Source: Sterolibacterium sp. (GTDB lineage: Bacteria; Pseudomonadota; Gammaproteobacteria; Burkholderiales; Rhodocyclaceae). From it: 58,447 nt of DNA. Below are positions 8,203 through 18,932 of the stretch, in pieces. The translations under genes and the position numbers were made by a program. A model generated the notes under the pieces. The model was not told the origin of the DNA. It saw only the letters and a program-made list of their open reading frames with translations, and searched no databases. Each line of letters begins with the position of its first letter. Within the stretch, counting starts at the first letter, position 1. The DNA lies in assembly GCA_018061005.1 (NCBI GenBank), contig JAGOVA010000011.1:1-58447 (forward strand). Direction: 5' to 3'.

Positions 8203-9260
8203 CGGAAGGCCATGATTTCCTGGGCAATCTGGTTCAGGGGGAGTGAGCGGTCAACGCCGCCCAGTCGCACCGCTTCGCGCGGCATGCCATACACCACGCA
8301 GCTGGCTTCATCCTGCGCCAGTGTGCGTGCGCCGGTCTGGTGGATTTCGCATAGCCCGCGTGCGCCATCGTCGCCCATGCCGGTCATGATGATGCCTAAC
8401 GCATTTTGCCCTGCCATCTGGGCAACCGAGTGGAATAGCACGTCAACCGAGGGTTTGTGGCGGTTGACCAGCGGGCCGTCGGTCACTTCGACGGCGTATT
8501 GTGTGCCATTGCGCTTGAGCAGCATGTGTCGCCCGCCGGGCGCAATGAGCGCGCAACCGGGCATGACCCGGTCGCCATCGTGGGCTTCGCGGACTTCGAT
8601 CTGGCAGATTGAGTTAAGGCGTGCGGCGAACATGGCGGTGAATTTTTCCGGCATGTGCTGAACGATGACGATCCCCGCGCTGGTTTTGGGCAGCGTCGTC
8701 AGTACGCTTTCCAGCGCCTGTGTGCCACCGGTGGATGTGCCGATGGCCACGATGCCTGCGGTGTTCCTGCCAGAGGGCAAATGGGGGGGCGCAGCGCTTC
8801 GCGGCGGAGGTGTGGCGTGGCTTTGCAGGGCAAAACCAAACGCGCTGCGGTTCATGCGCGCGGCGGCGCGCACGGCGTGCGCCAGACCATTGGCCGGATT
8901 GCTGAAAAATTGTTGCAACCCCAGGCGTGGCTTGGCGATGACGCTGACCGCGCCTGCTGCCAGCGCTTCCATGGAGGCTTCGGCACCGGGTTCGGTGAGT
9001 GAGGAACACACGACCATCGGCGTGGGGTGTTCGCTCATGATCTTACGCAGGAAGGTGAGGCCATCCATGCGTGGCATCTTGAGTTCGAGCGTGATGATAT
9101 CCGGCCACTGGAGGTGCATTTTCTCCAGTGCAAACAGCGGGTCGGCAAAGAGGCCGATGACTTCCATGTCAGCTTCACGCGCGAGACTTGCGCGTATGCC
9201 CTGGCGAGCCATCGCCGAATCGTCGATGATCATGACCCTGATCTTGCGGTGGGCATCCAT
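8199..9260 (-). CDS. cheB: Chemotaxis methylesterase/deamidase CheB, with altered phospho-site
   Basis: 353 aa, full length. The receiver domain (residues 5-125) keeps the acidic pair IIDDS, but the position normally holding the phospho-accepting aspartate (LDVEMP in E. coli) is Glu59 (LELKMP). The DNA codon is clearly GAA. The catalytic domain (about 165-353) keeps the triad regions IGTSTGG (Ser), VQHMPEKF (His) and MTGMGDDG (Asp). It removes methyl groups from receptor glutamates. A glutamate at the phospho-site cannot be phosphorylated in the normal way and often mimics the active state, so this CheB may be deregulated. No cheR, cheA or receptor gene is adjacent. Confidence 0.95.
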   Translation of the reverse strand: MDAHRKIRVMIIDDSAMARQGIRASLAREADMEVIGLFADPLFALEKMHLQWPDIITLELKMPRMDGLTFLRKIMSEHPTPMVVCSSLTEPGAEASMEALAAGAVSVIAKPRLGLQQFFSNPANGLAHAVRAAARMNRSAFGFALQSHATPPPRSAAPPHLPSGRNTAGIVAIGTSTGGTQALESVLTTLPKTSAGIVIVQHMPEKFTAMFAARLNSICQIEVREAHDGDRVMPGCALIAPGGRHMLLKRNGTQYAVEVTDGPLVNRHKPSVDVLFHSVAQMAGQNALGIIMTGMGDDGARGLCEIHQTGARTLAQDEASCVVYGMPREAVRLGGVDRSLPLNQIAQEIMAFR

Positions 9261-9391
9261 GAGGCGTGCGTCGGTTCCGTGTAAGGCTGATGATGGCGTG
9301 GCTATCTTATCGGTTTCTCCGGGGAGCGGGGCTACATGGTATTATGTCTGGCTTTCGCGCAAACGCCACAATTTCGCAACCCATTGTTTCC

Positions 9392-9991
9392 ATGACGCTT
9401 TCATTGCCTGTTGTCGCCAGAAAAAAAATCCATAACCGGCACATCCGGCTCGAAGGCTGGCGACGTGAAGATGGTCTTTGGGATATTGAAGGTCGTTTAA
9501 CTGACACCAAAGATCACGATTACACCCTTGGTTCGGGTGTGCGTAAAACGGGTGAGTCGGTGCACGACATGCAGATCCGCATCACCATTGATCAGCATTT
9601 CAATGTGCGGGCTGCCGAGGCCAGCTCCAATGCCGTGCCTTATCCGGGCTGCGAGTCGATTGCGCCGAAGTACCGGCAACTCGTTGGCTTGAACCTGATG
9701 CGTGATTTCCGGCGTGGCGTGCATGAGCTGTTTGGCGTGGTGAAAGGTTGTTCACACATTACCGAACTGTTGATGGTGATGCCCGCCGTGGCGTTTCAGA
9801 CCTTTGCCAGTGATTTGACGGAAGAATCGGGTTTTGGTCTTTCGGAAAAGCCATTTCCGCTGGATAAATGCCATGCGCTGGAAACGACCACAGAGGTGGT
9901 TCGGTTGTATTACCCCAAATGGTATCGCGGCGAGCGTGCAGTGCGTGAAGACGCCCCCTCGTCGTCTCTGTATTCCGCAGCGTCGGCCTGA
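9392..9991 (+). CDS. DUF2889 family protein
   Basis: 199 aa from the ATG at 9392. The N-terminal segment (RKKIHNRHIRLEGWRREDGLWDIEG) and the later GCESIAPKYRQLVGLNLMRDFRR and HITELL motifs are characteristic of the DUF2889 family, which is common in betaproteobacteria. No function is established. It has no signal peptide or membrane segment, so it is probably cytoplasmic. It is divergent from cheB and 104 bases before sucC. In-frame starts further upstream would enter the cheB promoter region, so I chose the shorter product. Confidence 0.85.
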   Translation: MTLSLPVVARKKIHNRHIRLEGWRREDGLWDIEGRLTDTKDHDYTLGSGVRKTGESVHDMQIRITIDQHFNVRAAEASSNAVPYPGCESIAPKYRQLVGLNLMRDFRRGVHELFGVVKGCSHITELLMVMPAVAFQTFASDLTEESGFGLSEKPFPLDKCHALETTTEVVRLYYPKWYRGERAVREDAPSSSLYSAASA

Positions 9992-10095
9992 TTGGCTGGG
10001 CTCGTCTGGGGCTCTAGTCCGGTCGGACGGCGCACGCGGTGTGGTAAGCGGTTATTTTTGTCAGTTCCATTGGTTCTATTCAGCAAGGAAAACGC

Positions 10096-11262
<1,167 letters not shown>

Positions 11263-11271
11263 GGAGCAACC

Positions 11272-12168
11272 ATGTCGATTCTCATCAACAAGAACACCAA
11301 GGTCATCACCCAGGGCATCACCGGCAAGACCGGTCAGTTCCACACTGAAAAGTGTCAGGAATACGCGAACGGCAAGAACTGTTTCGTGGCGGGCGTGAAT
11401 CCCAAGAAGGCCGGCGAGAAGATTTTTGATATTCCAATTTACGCTTCGGTAAAGGAAGCCGCTTCGGCAACCGGCGCAACCGTTTCGGTGATCTATGTGC
11501 CGCCCGCAGGCGCAGCGGACGCGATCTGGGAAGCGGCGGAAGCCGATCTCGATCTGGCCATCTGTATCACGGAAGGCATTCCCGTCCGCGACATGCTGGT
11601 GATTCGCAACAAAATGAAAGAGAAGGTCGCCAAGGGCGGCAAGGAAACTCTGCTGTTGGGGCCGAACTGCCCGGGGCTCATCACGCCCGACGAAATCAAG
11701 ATCGGTATCATGCCCGGCCATATCCATCGTAAGGGTCGCATTGGCGTCGTCTCGCGCTCCGGCACGCTGACCTATGAAGCCGTGGCGCAGCTCACCGAAA
11801 TCGGCCTGGGTCAGTCGTCTGCCGTCGGGATTGGTGGTGACCCGATCAATGGTCTCAAGCACATCGACGTGATGCGGATGTTCAACGACGATCCGGATAC
11901 CGATGCGGTGATCATGATCGGCGAAATCGGTGGTCCGGATGAAGCCGAAGCCGCGCTGTGGTGTAAGGCCAACATGAAGAAGCCGATCGTTGGCTTTATC
12001 GCCGGTGTCACCGCACCTCCGGGCAAGCGCATGGGTCATGCCGGTGCGCTGATTTCGGGTGGTGCGGATACCGCCGATGCCAAGCTCGCCGTCATGGAAG
12101 AGTGCGGTTTCAAGGTCACGCGCAACCCGTCTGAAATGGCCAAGCTGTTGAAAGCCATGCTCAAGTAA
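11272..12168 (+). CDS. sucD: Succinyl-CoA synthetase alpha subunit
   Basis: 298 aa. The CoA-binding Rossmann-like N-terminus contains [16 protein letters not shown]. The C-terminal half carries the phosphohistidine loop [10 protein letters not shown], the phosphorylated intermediate of the reaction. It pairs with SucC. AAGGAG lies 5-6 bases upstream of its ATG. The operon ends at a strong hairpin just downstream. Confidence 0.99.
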   Translation: MSILINKNTKVITQGITGKTGQFHTEKCQEYANGKNCFVAGVNPKKAGEKIFDIPIYASVKEAASATGATVSVIYVPPAGAADAIWEAAEADLDLAICITEGIPVRDMLVIRNKMKEKVAKGGKETLLLGPNCPGLITPDEIKIGIMPGHIHRKGRIGVVSRSGTLTYEAVAQLTEIGLGQSSAVGIGGDPINGLKHIDVMRMFNDDPDTDAVIMIGEIGGPDEAEAALWCKANMKKPIVGFIAGVTAPPGKRMGHAGALISGGADTADAKLAVMEECGFKVTRNPSEMAKLLKAMLK

Positions 12169-12187
12169 TTGCCGGGTTTTTTTCATC

Positions 12188-12230
12188 AACACAGGCCGCA
12201 CCATTGATTTGGTGCGGCCTGTGTTGTTTT
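12188..12230 (+). terminator. Rho-independent terminator after sucCD
   Basis: A 16-bp perfect stem (AACACAGGCCGCACCA with its complement, 6-base loop TTGATT) is followed by GTTTTT, starting 20 bases after the sucD stop. It separates sucCD from the signalling cluster. Confidence 0.92.
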
Positions 12231-12376
12231 TACGACTATAAAATATTTGACTGTCTTGAGCTTTAGCTGCAAGAATCTAAGCCATACTGCTGTTTTGAGA
12301 GGGTTTTCATCCGATGCAGCCTGGCTGTTGGCGGTAATCATGACGGATGATACAAGTGCGAGGACAGGCTGACACG

Positions 12377-14980
12377 ATGGGCAAGGCGAAATTCTGGAAA
12401 ACCGACTGGTTTCTGGGGCTGATCATCAGCCTGCTCGTATTTTTGTTCGGTAGTGGCGACCTGTTGCAGAGTCTGGAACGCAAGGCGTACGACGTGGGGG
12501 TGAGTTTCACCACACGCACCCCCAGTGACAAGCTGGCGGTCATCGCCATCGACAAGCGCAGTATCGACAACATCGGCCGCTGGCCGTGGTCGCGTGATGT
12601 GCTGGCCGACATGATCGACCACCTGAGTGCGGCGGGTGCCAAGGTAATTGCGGCAACGGTGTTTTATTCAGAGCCGCAACGCGATGCCGGGCTGATCTAT
12701 ATCCAGCAGCTGAAAACGCTCTATACACAGCTTCCTCCTGCAACCGTTAACGCGCTGGCCGTTGCGGATGCGACGGCTCCCCTGGTGCGCATGGGCACGC
12801 TGCTGGATGATGCCGAACGCAAGCTGGATACCGATCGTCGGCTGGCGGAAAGTGTGGCGCGGGCGGGCAATGTGGCTTTGCCTTTCCTGTTTCATCTGGA
12901 GCGCTTGTCAGGCCGTCCGGACAAGGCTTTGCCGGATTATCTGCAAAAACAGGCTATTCCCGTTCCGCTGGCGGCGGCCGACACGGAGCGTGTGCTGTGG
13001 GGGGCGAATCTCGATGCTTCGGTCATCGCGCCACTGGGTGAGGCGGCGGCCGCCATCGGGCAGCTCAACATGACCCCGGATGTTGATGGTGGTATCCGCA
13101 GTGAGCCCTTGATGGTGGCCTATGGCGACCGGCTCTATCCGTCACTTTCGTTGTTGGTGGCGGCGCGCAGCTTGAATCTGAGCGCGGCAGATATCCAGGT
13201 GCAGCCAGGCAGCCATGTCCGGCTGGGCAATCTGCAGATCGGTACCGACGAGGTGGGGCGCATGCTGCCCTTTTTCTACAAGAGCACGGCGCCGGGCGAT
13301 GAAGGCAGTGCGTTTGTGCAGGACTCTTTCTTCGATGTCTGGAGTGGCAAGATTCCGTATGCCAAATTCCGTGACAAGATCGTGCTGATCGGCCCCACGG
13401 CGGCGGGGGTGGGTAGTGTGCATCCGACGCCGGTTTCACCCGCGATGCCGGATGTGCTGGTGCTGTCCCATGCGGTTTCCAGTATTTTGTCTGGTCATTT
13501 TTTTGTTGCGCCGAGCTGGGCATTCTGGGTGGAGAAAGCGGCTTTTCTGCTGGTGGCACTCTATCTCATCATTTTGCTGCCGCGTCTGAGTGCGGGGCGC
13601 GGTGCGGTGCTTACCGGCGTCTGGCTGGCCGCGTTGCTGGGCACGCATTTCGTGCTGATGACCACGCAACTGCTCTGGTTGCAGTTGATGCTGCCCGCCA
13701 CCCTGCTGTTGCTGGGGCATTTGTTGCTGACGACCAAGCGTTTCCTGGTGACTGAACGGGGCAAGGAAAAATCCGATCTGGAGTCTTCCGAATCGAACCG
13801 TATGCTGGCGCTGGCCTTTCAGGGGCAGGGGCAGCTCGACATGGCCTTCGACAAGTTTCGCAAGTGCGTGATGGATCAGGGGCTGATGGAAAATCTGTAC
13901 AATCTTGCCCTCGATTTCGAGCGTAAACGCCAGTTCAACAAGGCTGAGGCGGTGTTTCGTTACATGGCGGATTTCGATCCGAAATTCCGCGATCTGGAAC
14001 AGCGTGTGCAGCGGGCCAAACAGCTTTCGGAAACGGTGATTCTGGGCGGCAGTAGTGGTGGATTGGGGGGAGTGGGCGGTGCGAGCCTGCTCGATGCTGA
14101 TGGCAATGTCGAGAAGCCGATGCTGGGGCGTTATCAGATCGAGAAGGAACTGGGCAAGGGCGCGATGGGGGTGGTGTATCTCGGTCGCGATCCGAAAATC
14201 AACCGCGTGGTGGCGATCAAGACCATGGCTTTGGCGCAGGAATTCGAAGGCGACGAGCTGGTCGAGGTGAAGGCGCGCTTCTTCCGCGAAGCTGAAACCG
14301 CCGGGCGGCTCAATCATCAGCACATCGTCACCATGTATGACGCGGGTGAGGAGCACGATCTGGCCTATATCGCCATGGAGTTTCTCAAAGGTAAGGATCT
14401 GGTCGGTTACATCAAGCCCGGCCAGCTGCTGCCGCCGCTACGCGCCATGAGCATTGTGGCGCGGGTGGCCGATGCGCTGGCGTATGCCCATGAAAACCAT
14501 GTGGTGCATCGGGATGTGAAGCCGGCCAACATCATGTATGAGCCGGAGGCAGATATCGTTAAGGTCACCGATTTCGGCATCGCCCGCATCACCGATTCGA
14601 GCAAGACCAAGACCGGTATGGTGCTGGGCACGCCCAGCTACATGTCGCCTGAGCAACTTTCCGGCAAGAAGATCGATGGTCGCTCAGACCTGTTTTCGCT
14701 GGGGGTCACGCTGTATCAGTTGCTGTGTGGTCGTCTGCCGTTTGAGGGCGATTCGATGGCGCAGCTGATGTTTCGCATTGCCAACGAGGCGCATCCGGAT
14801 ATCCGTCTCTATATTCGGGGTGCGCCGCCGCCCCTGGTTGCCATCATTGACAAGGCATTGTGCAAGGATATTGAACAACGTTATCAGACCGGCGCAGACA
14901 TGGCGCAGGATTTGCGGCGTTGTATCGAACAGTTGAAGGCTGCCCACGCAGCCAAACAGGCGAAGAAAGAAGGCGCATGA
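12377..14980 (+). CDS. CHASE2 receptor Ser/Thr protein kinase
   Basis: 867 aa from the ATG at 12377 (MGKAKFWK); an ATG 30 bases upstream is possible. One N-terminal membrane helix is followed by a periplasmic CHASE2 domain (about 40-330, with the family's VIAIDKRSIDNIGRWPWSRDV segment). Three closely packed membrane helices come next (about 380-450), then a TPR-like helical stretch (about 475-545) and a eukaryotic-type kinase (about 585-850). Kinase motifs are intact: GKGAMG loop, Lys615 (VAIK), HRDVKPAN (Asp713) and DFG. It would phosphorylate Ser/Thr residues in response to an unknown periplasmic signal. The next genes encode its probable opposing phosphatase and phosphothreonine reader. 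Confidence 0.95.
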   Translation: MGKAKFWKTDWFLGLIISLLVFLFGSGDLLQSLERKAYDVGVSFTTRTPSDKLAVIAIDKRSIDNIGRWPWSRDVLADMIDHLSAAGAKVIAATVFYSEPQRDAGLIYIQQLKTLYTQLPPATVNALAVADATAPLVRMGTLLDDAERKLDTDRRLAESVARAGNVALPFLFHLERLSGRPDKALPDYLQKQAIPVPLAAADTERVLWGANLDASVIAPLGEAAAAIGQLNMTPDVDGGIRSEPLMVAYGDRLYPSLSLLVAARSLNLSAADIQVQPGSHVRLGNLQIGTDEVGRMLPFFYKSTAPGDEGSAFVQDSFFDVWSGKIPYAKFRDKIVLIGPTAAGVGSVHPTPVSPAMPDVLVLSHAVSSILSGHFFVAPSWAFWVEKAAFLLVALYLIILLPRLSAGRGAVLTGVWLAALLGTHFVLMTTQLLWLQLMLPATLLLLGHLLLTTKRFLVTERGKEKSDLESSESNRMLALAFQGQGQLDMAFDKFRKCVMDQGLMENLYNLALDFERKRQFNKAEAVFRYMADFDPKFRDLEQRVQRAKQLSETVILGGSSGGLGGVGGASLLDADGNVEKPMLGRYQIEKELGKGAMGVVYLGRDPKINRVVAIKTMALAQEFEGDELVEVKARFFREAETAGRLNHQHIVTMYDAGEEHDLAYIAMEFLKGKDLVGYIKPGQLLPPLRAMSIVARVADALAYAHENHVVHRDVKPANIMYEPEADIVKVTDFGIARITDSSKTKTGMVLGTPSYMSPEQLSGKKIDGRSDLFSLGVTLYQLLCGRLPFEGDSMAQLMFRIANEAHPDIRLYIRGAPPPLVAIIDKALCKDIEQRYQTGADMAQDLRRCIEQLKAAHAAKQAKKEGA

Positions 14981-15825
14981 ATCTGGGCGGAGCACTGGAG
15001 ATCGTGGGGCGTACCGACACGGGGCGGGTGCGCTCGCATAATGAAGATGCGATTCACTGTGATGGCGCACGCGGTCTGGTGATTCTGGCGGACGGGATGG
15101 GCGGGCATAACGCGGGTGAAGTCGCCAGCGGCATGTTGACGACCCTGTTGGCCAGCGAACTGGGGAACCGGCTCGATGCCGCTCGTGGTGCGTGGCGCAG
15201 TCAGTGGTTTACCCGCGCCGGAGAAGATGAGACCCGCCAGATGCTGGCGCATGAAATCATCCGTGCCAATACCGCCATATATCAGGCGGCGCAAAGGCAG
15301 CCGCAGTATGCGGGGATGGGCACAACGCTGGTGATGGCGGTGTTTTTCGATAATCTGATGCTGGCGGCACATGCGGGAGACTCTCGTTTGTATCGTCTGC
15401 GTGCGGGGAATTTCGAGCAGATCACCCGCGATCACTCGTTGTTGCAGGAGCAGATTGACAGCGGCCTGCTGTCGGTCGCGGAGGCGCGGCTGTCGCAGAA
15501 CCGGAATCTGGTGACGCGTGCTGTGGGGGTAGAGCCGAGCGTTGAGGCGGAGGTTCATGGCTATGCGGTGTTGCCCGGGGATGTCTATCTGCTGTGCTCG
15601 GACGGGCTGAATGACATGATCGAAGATGGCGAAATCGCCACCCTATTGCGGTCGTCAGGGGGGGCACTTGATCTCGAGGCGGCTGCGACGCAGTTGGTGA
15701 ATCAGGCCAACGACCATGGCGGCCGCGATAATGTTTCCGTCATTCTGGTGCGGATCAACAATGAATTCCCGGCGACGGGGCGTGACGCAGGCTGGCTGCA
15801 ACGTTTCATGGCCTGGCTCAAATAA
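14977..15825 (+). CDS. PP2C-type Ser/Thr phosphatase
   Basis: 282 aa from the ATG at 14977, which overlaps the kinase stop (ATGA). The metal-binding motifs of PP2C phosphatases are complete: RSHNEDA, LADGMGGHNAGE, AHAGDSRLYRLR, CSDGLNDM and GGRDNVSVILV. It is soluble with no membrane segment. Kinase and phosphatase coupling in this order is standard for bacterial Hanks-type systems, so it most likely reverses the kinase's phosphorylation, including autophosphorylation. Confidence 0.96.
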   Translation: MNLGGALEIVGRTDTGRVRSHNEDAIHCDGARGLVILADGMGGHNAGEVASGMLTTLLASELGNRLDAARGAWRSQWFTRAGEDETRQMLAHEIIRANTAIYQAAQRQPQYAGMGTTLVMAVFFDNLMLAAHAGDSRLYRLRAGNFEQITRDHSLLQEQIDSGLLSVAEARLSQNRNLVTRAVGVEPSVEAEVHGYAVLPGDVYLLCSDGLNDMIEDGEIATLLRSSGGALDLEAAATQLVNQANDHGGRDNVSVILVRINNEFPATGRDAGWLQRFMAWLK

Positions 15826-15865
15826 CCTGCAATGCAGGGTTTATCGACGAAATGGAATGATCAGG

Positions 15866-16579
15866 ATGGCAAAAATCATACTCAGCATGGAAGGCATGGT
15901 GCTCAAGGATATTGCGCTGGACAAGGAGCGGCTGACGATCGGTCGCCGTCCGCACAACGATATCCAGATCGATAATCTGGCCATCAGTGGTGAACACGCG
16001 GTCATCGTGTGTGGGCACAACGAAGTGCTGCTTGAAGACCTGAACAGTACGAATGGCACCCAGGTCAATGGTCATCCCATCAGAAAACATCTGCTCAAGA
16101 ATGGCGATGTGATTGAACTGGGTAAATACCGGCTCAAGTTTTTTGATGAAGTGCCCTTCCCGCAGGCGCGTAAAGAGGCGTTCGAACGTACTCAGGTCGT
16201 GCGTCCGGGGAGTGTGGATTTGCCGCCCGCTATTGCGTCGTCGCATGCGGATACGCGTGACCACCTGCAGACCTCGACCGGCTGGCAGCAGGGTGAACCT
16301 GCCGCTGATGGATTGCCGCGTGCGGTGATCCAGATCCTGTCTGGTGCGAATGCAGGCAAGGAACTGGCGCTGACCAAGAGCCTCACTACCCTGGGCAAGC
16401 CGGGGGTGCAGGTGGCGGTCATTGCGCGGCGGCCGCAGGGGTACTTCATGACACATGTCGAAGGCAACAGCTTTCCCAGTGTCAATGGGCAGCCGCTCGA
16501 TGTGCAGGCGCATCCGTTGAGCGATCATGACATCATCGAACTGGGTGGCATCAAGATGGAGTTTTTCTTCAAAGCTTGA
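15866..16579 (+). CDS. FHA-domain protein with second degenerate FHA-like half
   Basis: 237 aa from the ATG at 15866 (MAKIILSMEG); an ATG at 15857 is an alternative. Residues 5-90 are a clear FHA domain with GRRPHNDI, ISGEHA and LNSTNGTQVNG, which reads phosphothreonine on partner proteins. Residues 150-237 look like a second, degenerate FHA fold (TTLGKPGVQ...SFPSVNGQPL) that lacks the canonical binding arginine. The protein probably links the kinase to downstream partners, perhaps the cyclase or the ATPase encoded next. It lies 40 bases after the phosphatase gene. Confidence 0.92.
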   Translation: MAKIILSMEGMVLKDIALDKERLTIGRRPHNDIQIDNLAISGEHAVIVCGHNEVLLEDLNSTNGTQVNGHPIRKHLLKNGDVIELGKYRLKFFDEVPFPQARKEAFERTQVVRPGSVDLPPAIASSHADTRDHLQTSTGWQQGEPAADGLPRAVIQILSGANAGKELALTKSLTTLGKPGVQVAVIARRPQGYFMTHVEGNSFPSVNGQPLDVQAHPLSDHDIIELGGIKMEFFFKA

Positions 16580-16616
16580 GGCGCAAGGCGGGTCGGGATA
16601 GTCGGAGGATGAACAT

Positions 16617-18863
16617 ATGGCACGAGAAAGCGATCTGAAAAAGAACCTGTTGCGTTACGGCGTCGGTTTGCTGTTGATGCTGACCGTGCTCGGCCACGCG
16701 CTGCATTTCTACTCGCTGGAGATCGTCAGTCGTCTGGATGCGATTCTGTATGACAGTAAGCTGCGGATGACCATGCCGCGCAGCATAGATGATCGTGTGG
16801 TGATCCTCGATATCGACGAGAAATCGTTGGCCGAAATCGGCCGCTGGCCGTGGAATCGTGCCCAGATGGCTGCCTTGATGGGGCAGTTGTTCGAGCATTA
16901 CCAGATCCGCCTGGTGGGGTTTGACGTGGTTTTTGCAGAGCCGGACGACAGCTCGGGGATGGGGCAGCTCGATGCCTTGTCGCGCAAGGAACTGCGGGCA
17001 GATCGGGAGTTTCTTTCCGCCTACCGGAGCCTGCGGCCAGGGCTGGATTACGATGCACGTTTTGCCCAGGCCTTGCGTGGTCGACCGGTAATTTTGGGTT
17101 ATTACCTGTCCAACCGGGCAGACGATCCGGGGAGTGGTGCCCTGCCCACGCCGGTGCTTGCGGCCGGGCAGCTTGAGCAGACGGGTAGTGGCGGTGTGAG
17201 TCTGACCCACTGGTCTTCCTTTGGCGGCAATCTGCCGCTATTCCAGAAAAATGCAGCCGGGGCGGGGCATTTCAACCCGATCGTCGATTTTGATGGCATC
17301 GTGCGGCGTGTGCCGATGCTGGCCGAGTATCACGGGAACTATTATGAATCCCTGTCGCTGGCCATGGTGCGCGCCTATCTGGGCTTTCCTGAAGTGGTTC
17401 CTGGTTTTCCCGCGACGGGCGCAGGTGATCTGGAATGGCTGGATATGGCAGCGCCGTTGGGCATACTACGCATCCCGGTCGATGAGAGTGCCGCCGCGTT
17501 GATTCCTTATCGCGGTTATGAGGGCAGCTTTCCCTACTTTTCAATGGCCGATGTACTGAAGGGGCGTGTTCCGCTGGAGCGTCTGCAGGGGCGGATTGCC
17601 CTGGTGGGCACCAGCGCGCCTGGGCTCAAGGATCAGCGAGCCACCCCGGTGGGTGAGGCTTATTCCGGGGTGGAAATGCACGCCAACCTGATTGCCGGCA
17701 TGCTCGATGGACAACTCAAACTCAAGCCCTCCTACGCATTGGCGGTGGATTTCCTGCAGTTGCTGGTGGCCGGGCTGCTGATGATCTTCCTGTTGCCGCG
17801 CTTGAGCCCGATGCGCGCCAGTTTGCTGGCACTGTTGATTTTTCTGTTGCTGGGCGGCATCAATCTGGCGGCCTGGCAGTATGCCAATTTTGTACTACCG
17901 ATTGCGGCGGCACTGACCTTGGTGGTGTCCTTGTTCGCGCTCAACATGTCCTGGGGATATTTTGTCGAATCACGCAGCAAACGGCAGATGACGGGCTTGT
18001 TTGGTCAGTATCTGCCGCCCGAACTGGTCGAGGAGATGAGTCGCGATCCGGAAAATTACAGCATGGCCGGGCGCAAGGCCGAGCTGACGGTATTGTTCTC
18101 CGATGTGCGCGGATTCACCACCATTTCCGAAGGACTGGGGCCGGACGAACTGGCCAATCTGATGAACGAATATCTGGGGGCGATGACGCAGATCATCCGT
18201 CATCGGCGTGGCACACTCGATAAATATATCGGTGATGCGATCATGGCCTTCTGGGGTGCGCCGGTCGAGGATGCCGACCACGCAAAACATGCCGTGCTGT
18301 CAGCCATAGAAATGCAGCAGGCACTCCCGGCGCTCAACCGGGTGCTCGCCCAGAAGGGCTGGCCGGAGCTCAAGATCGGGGTGGGGGTGAATACGGGTGT
18401 CATGACCGTGGGCGACATGGGCTCGCCGGTGCGTCAGTCGTATACCGTGATGGGCGATGCGGTGAATCTGGGCTCACGCTTGGAGGGCATTACCAAACAG
18501 TATGGTGTCGGTATTCTGGTGGGCGAGCATACCTGGGCGCAACTGCAGGGCGTGATGGCTTTCCGTGAGATCGACCGGGTGCGTGTCAAGGGCAAGGCCG
18601 AGCCGGTGGGCATTTATGAGCCCTTGTGTGAGCTGACCCAGGCACCGGCGGAAATGCTGGCGGAACTCGCCCGCTGGGATCAGGCGTTGACGGATTATCG
18701 TGCCCAGCACTGGCATGAGGCGGAACAGGGGCTGCAGGCGTTGTCGGCCTTGACGACGCCACCGCGTTACATCTACACGTTGTATCTTGAGCGGATTGCC
18801 CATCTGCGTGAGCATCCCCCGGGCGAGACGTGGGACGGTGTGACGATTTTTGAAACGAAATGA
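16617..18863 (+). CDS. CHASE2 receptor class III adenylate/guanylate cyclase
   Basis: 748 aa. The layout is an N-terminal membrane helix, a periplasmic CHASE2 domain (about 40-340, again with DIDEKSLAEIGRWPW), three membrane helices (about 375-445) and a class III cyclase domain (about 485-690). Metal-binding Asp496 (FSDVRGF) and Asp540 (YIGDAIM), and the transition-state pair Asn617/Arg621 (GDAVNLGSR), are present. The Lys before YIGD and the Thr before VMGD favour ATP as substrate, so cAMP is the likely product. GGAGG precedes the start. The CHASE2-plus-three-helix module closely parallels that of the kinase, so the two may sense related signals. Confidence 0.94.
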   Translation: MARESDLKKNLLRYGVGLLLMLTVLGHALHFYSLEIVSRLDAILYDSKLRMTMPRSIDDRVVILDIDEKSLAEIGRWPWNRAQMAALMGQLFEHYQIRLVGFDVVFAEPDDSSGMGQLDALSRKELRADREFLSAYRSLRPGLDYDARFAQALRGRPVILGYYLSNRADDPGSGALPTPVLAAGQLEQTGSGGVSLTHWSSFGGNLPLFQKNAAGAGHFNPIVDFDGIVRRVPMLAEYHGNYYESLSLAMVRAYLGFPEVVPGFPATGAGDLEWLDMAAPLGILRIPVDESAAALIPYRGYEGSFPYFSMADVLKGRVPLERLQGRIALVGTSAPGLKDQRATPVGEAYSGVEMHANLIAGMLDGQLKLKPSYALAVDFLQLLVAGLLMIFLLPRLSPMRASLLALLIFLLLGGINLAAWQYANFVLPIAAALTLVVSLFALNMSWGYFVESRSKRQMTGLFGQYLPPELVEEMSRDPENYSMAGRKAELTVLFSDVRGFTTISEGLGPDELANLMNEYLGAMTQIIRHRRGTLDKYIGDAIMAFWGAPVEDADHAKHAVLSAIEMQQALPALNRVLAQKGWPELKIGVGVNTGVMTVGDMGSPVRQSYTVMGDAVNLGSRLEGITKQYGVGILVGEHTWAQLQGVMAFREIDRVRVKGKAEPVGIYEPLCELTQAPAEMLAELARWDQALTDYRAQHWHEAEQGLQALSALTTPPRYIYTLYLERIAHLREHPPGETWDGVTIFETK

Positions 18864-18932
18864 GGCTCGAGTCCGCGCCCTGCATCAGGGTATGATGGCG
18901 CGGTTAGAGATGACAGGACAGGATAGGAGCAC

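Noticed and set aside
13436-14356. 306-aa frame antisense to the CHASE2 kinase
   Set aside because: Shadow of the kinase gene with no recognisable domain.
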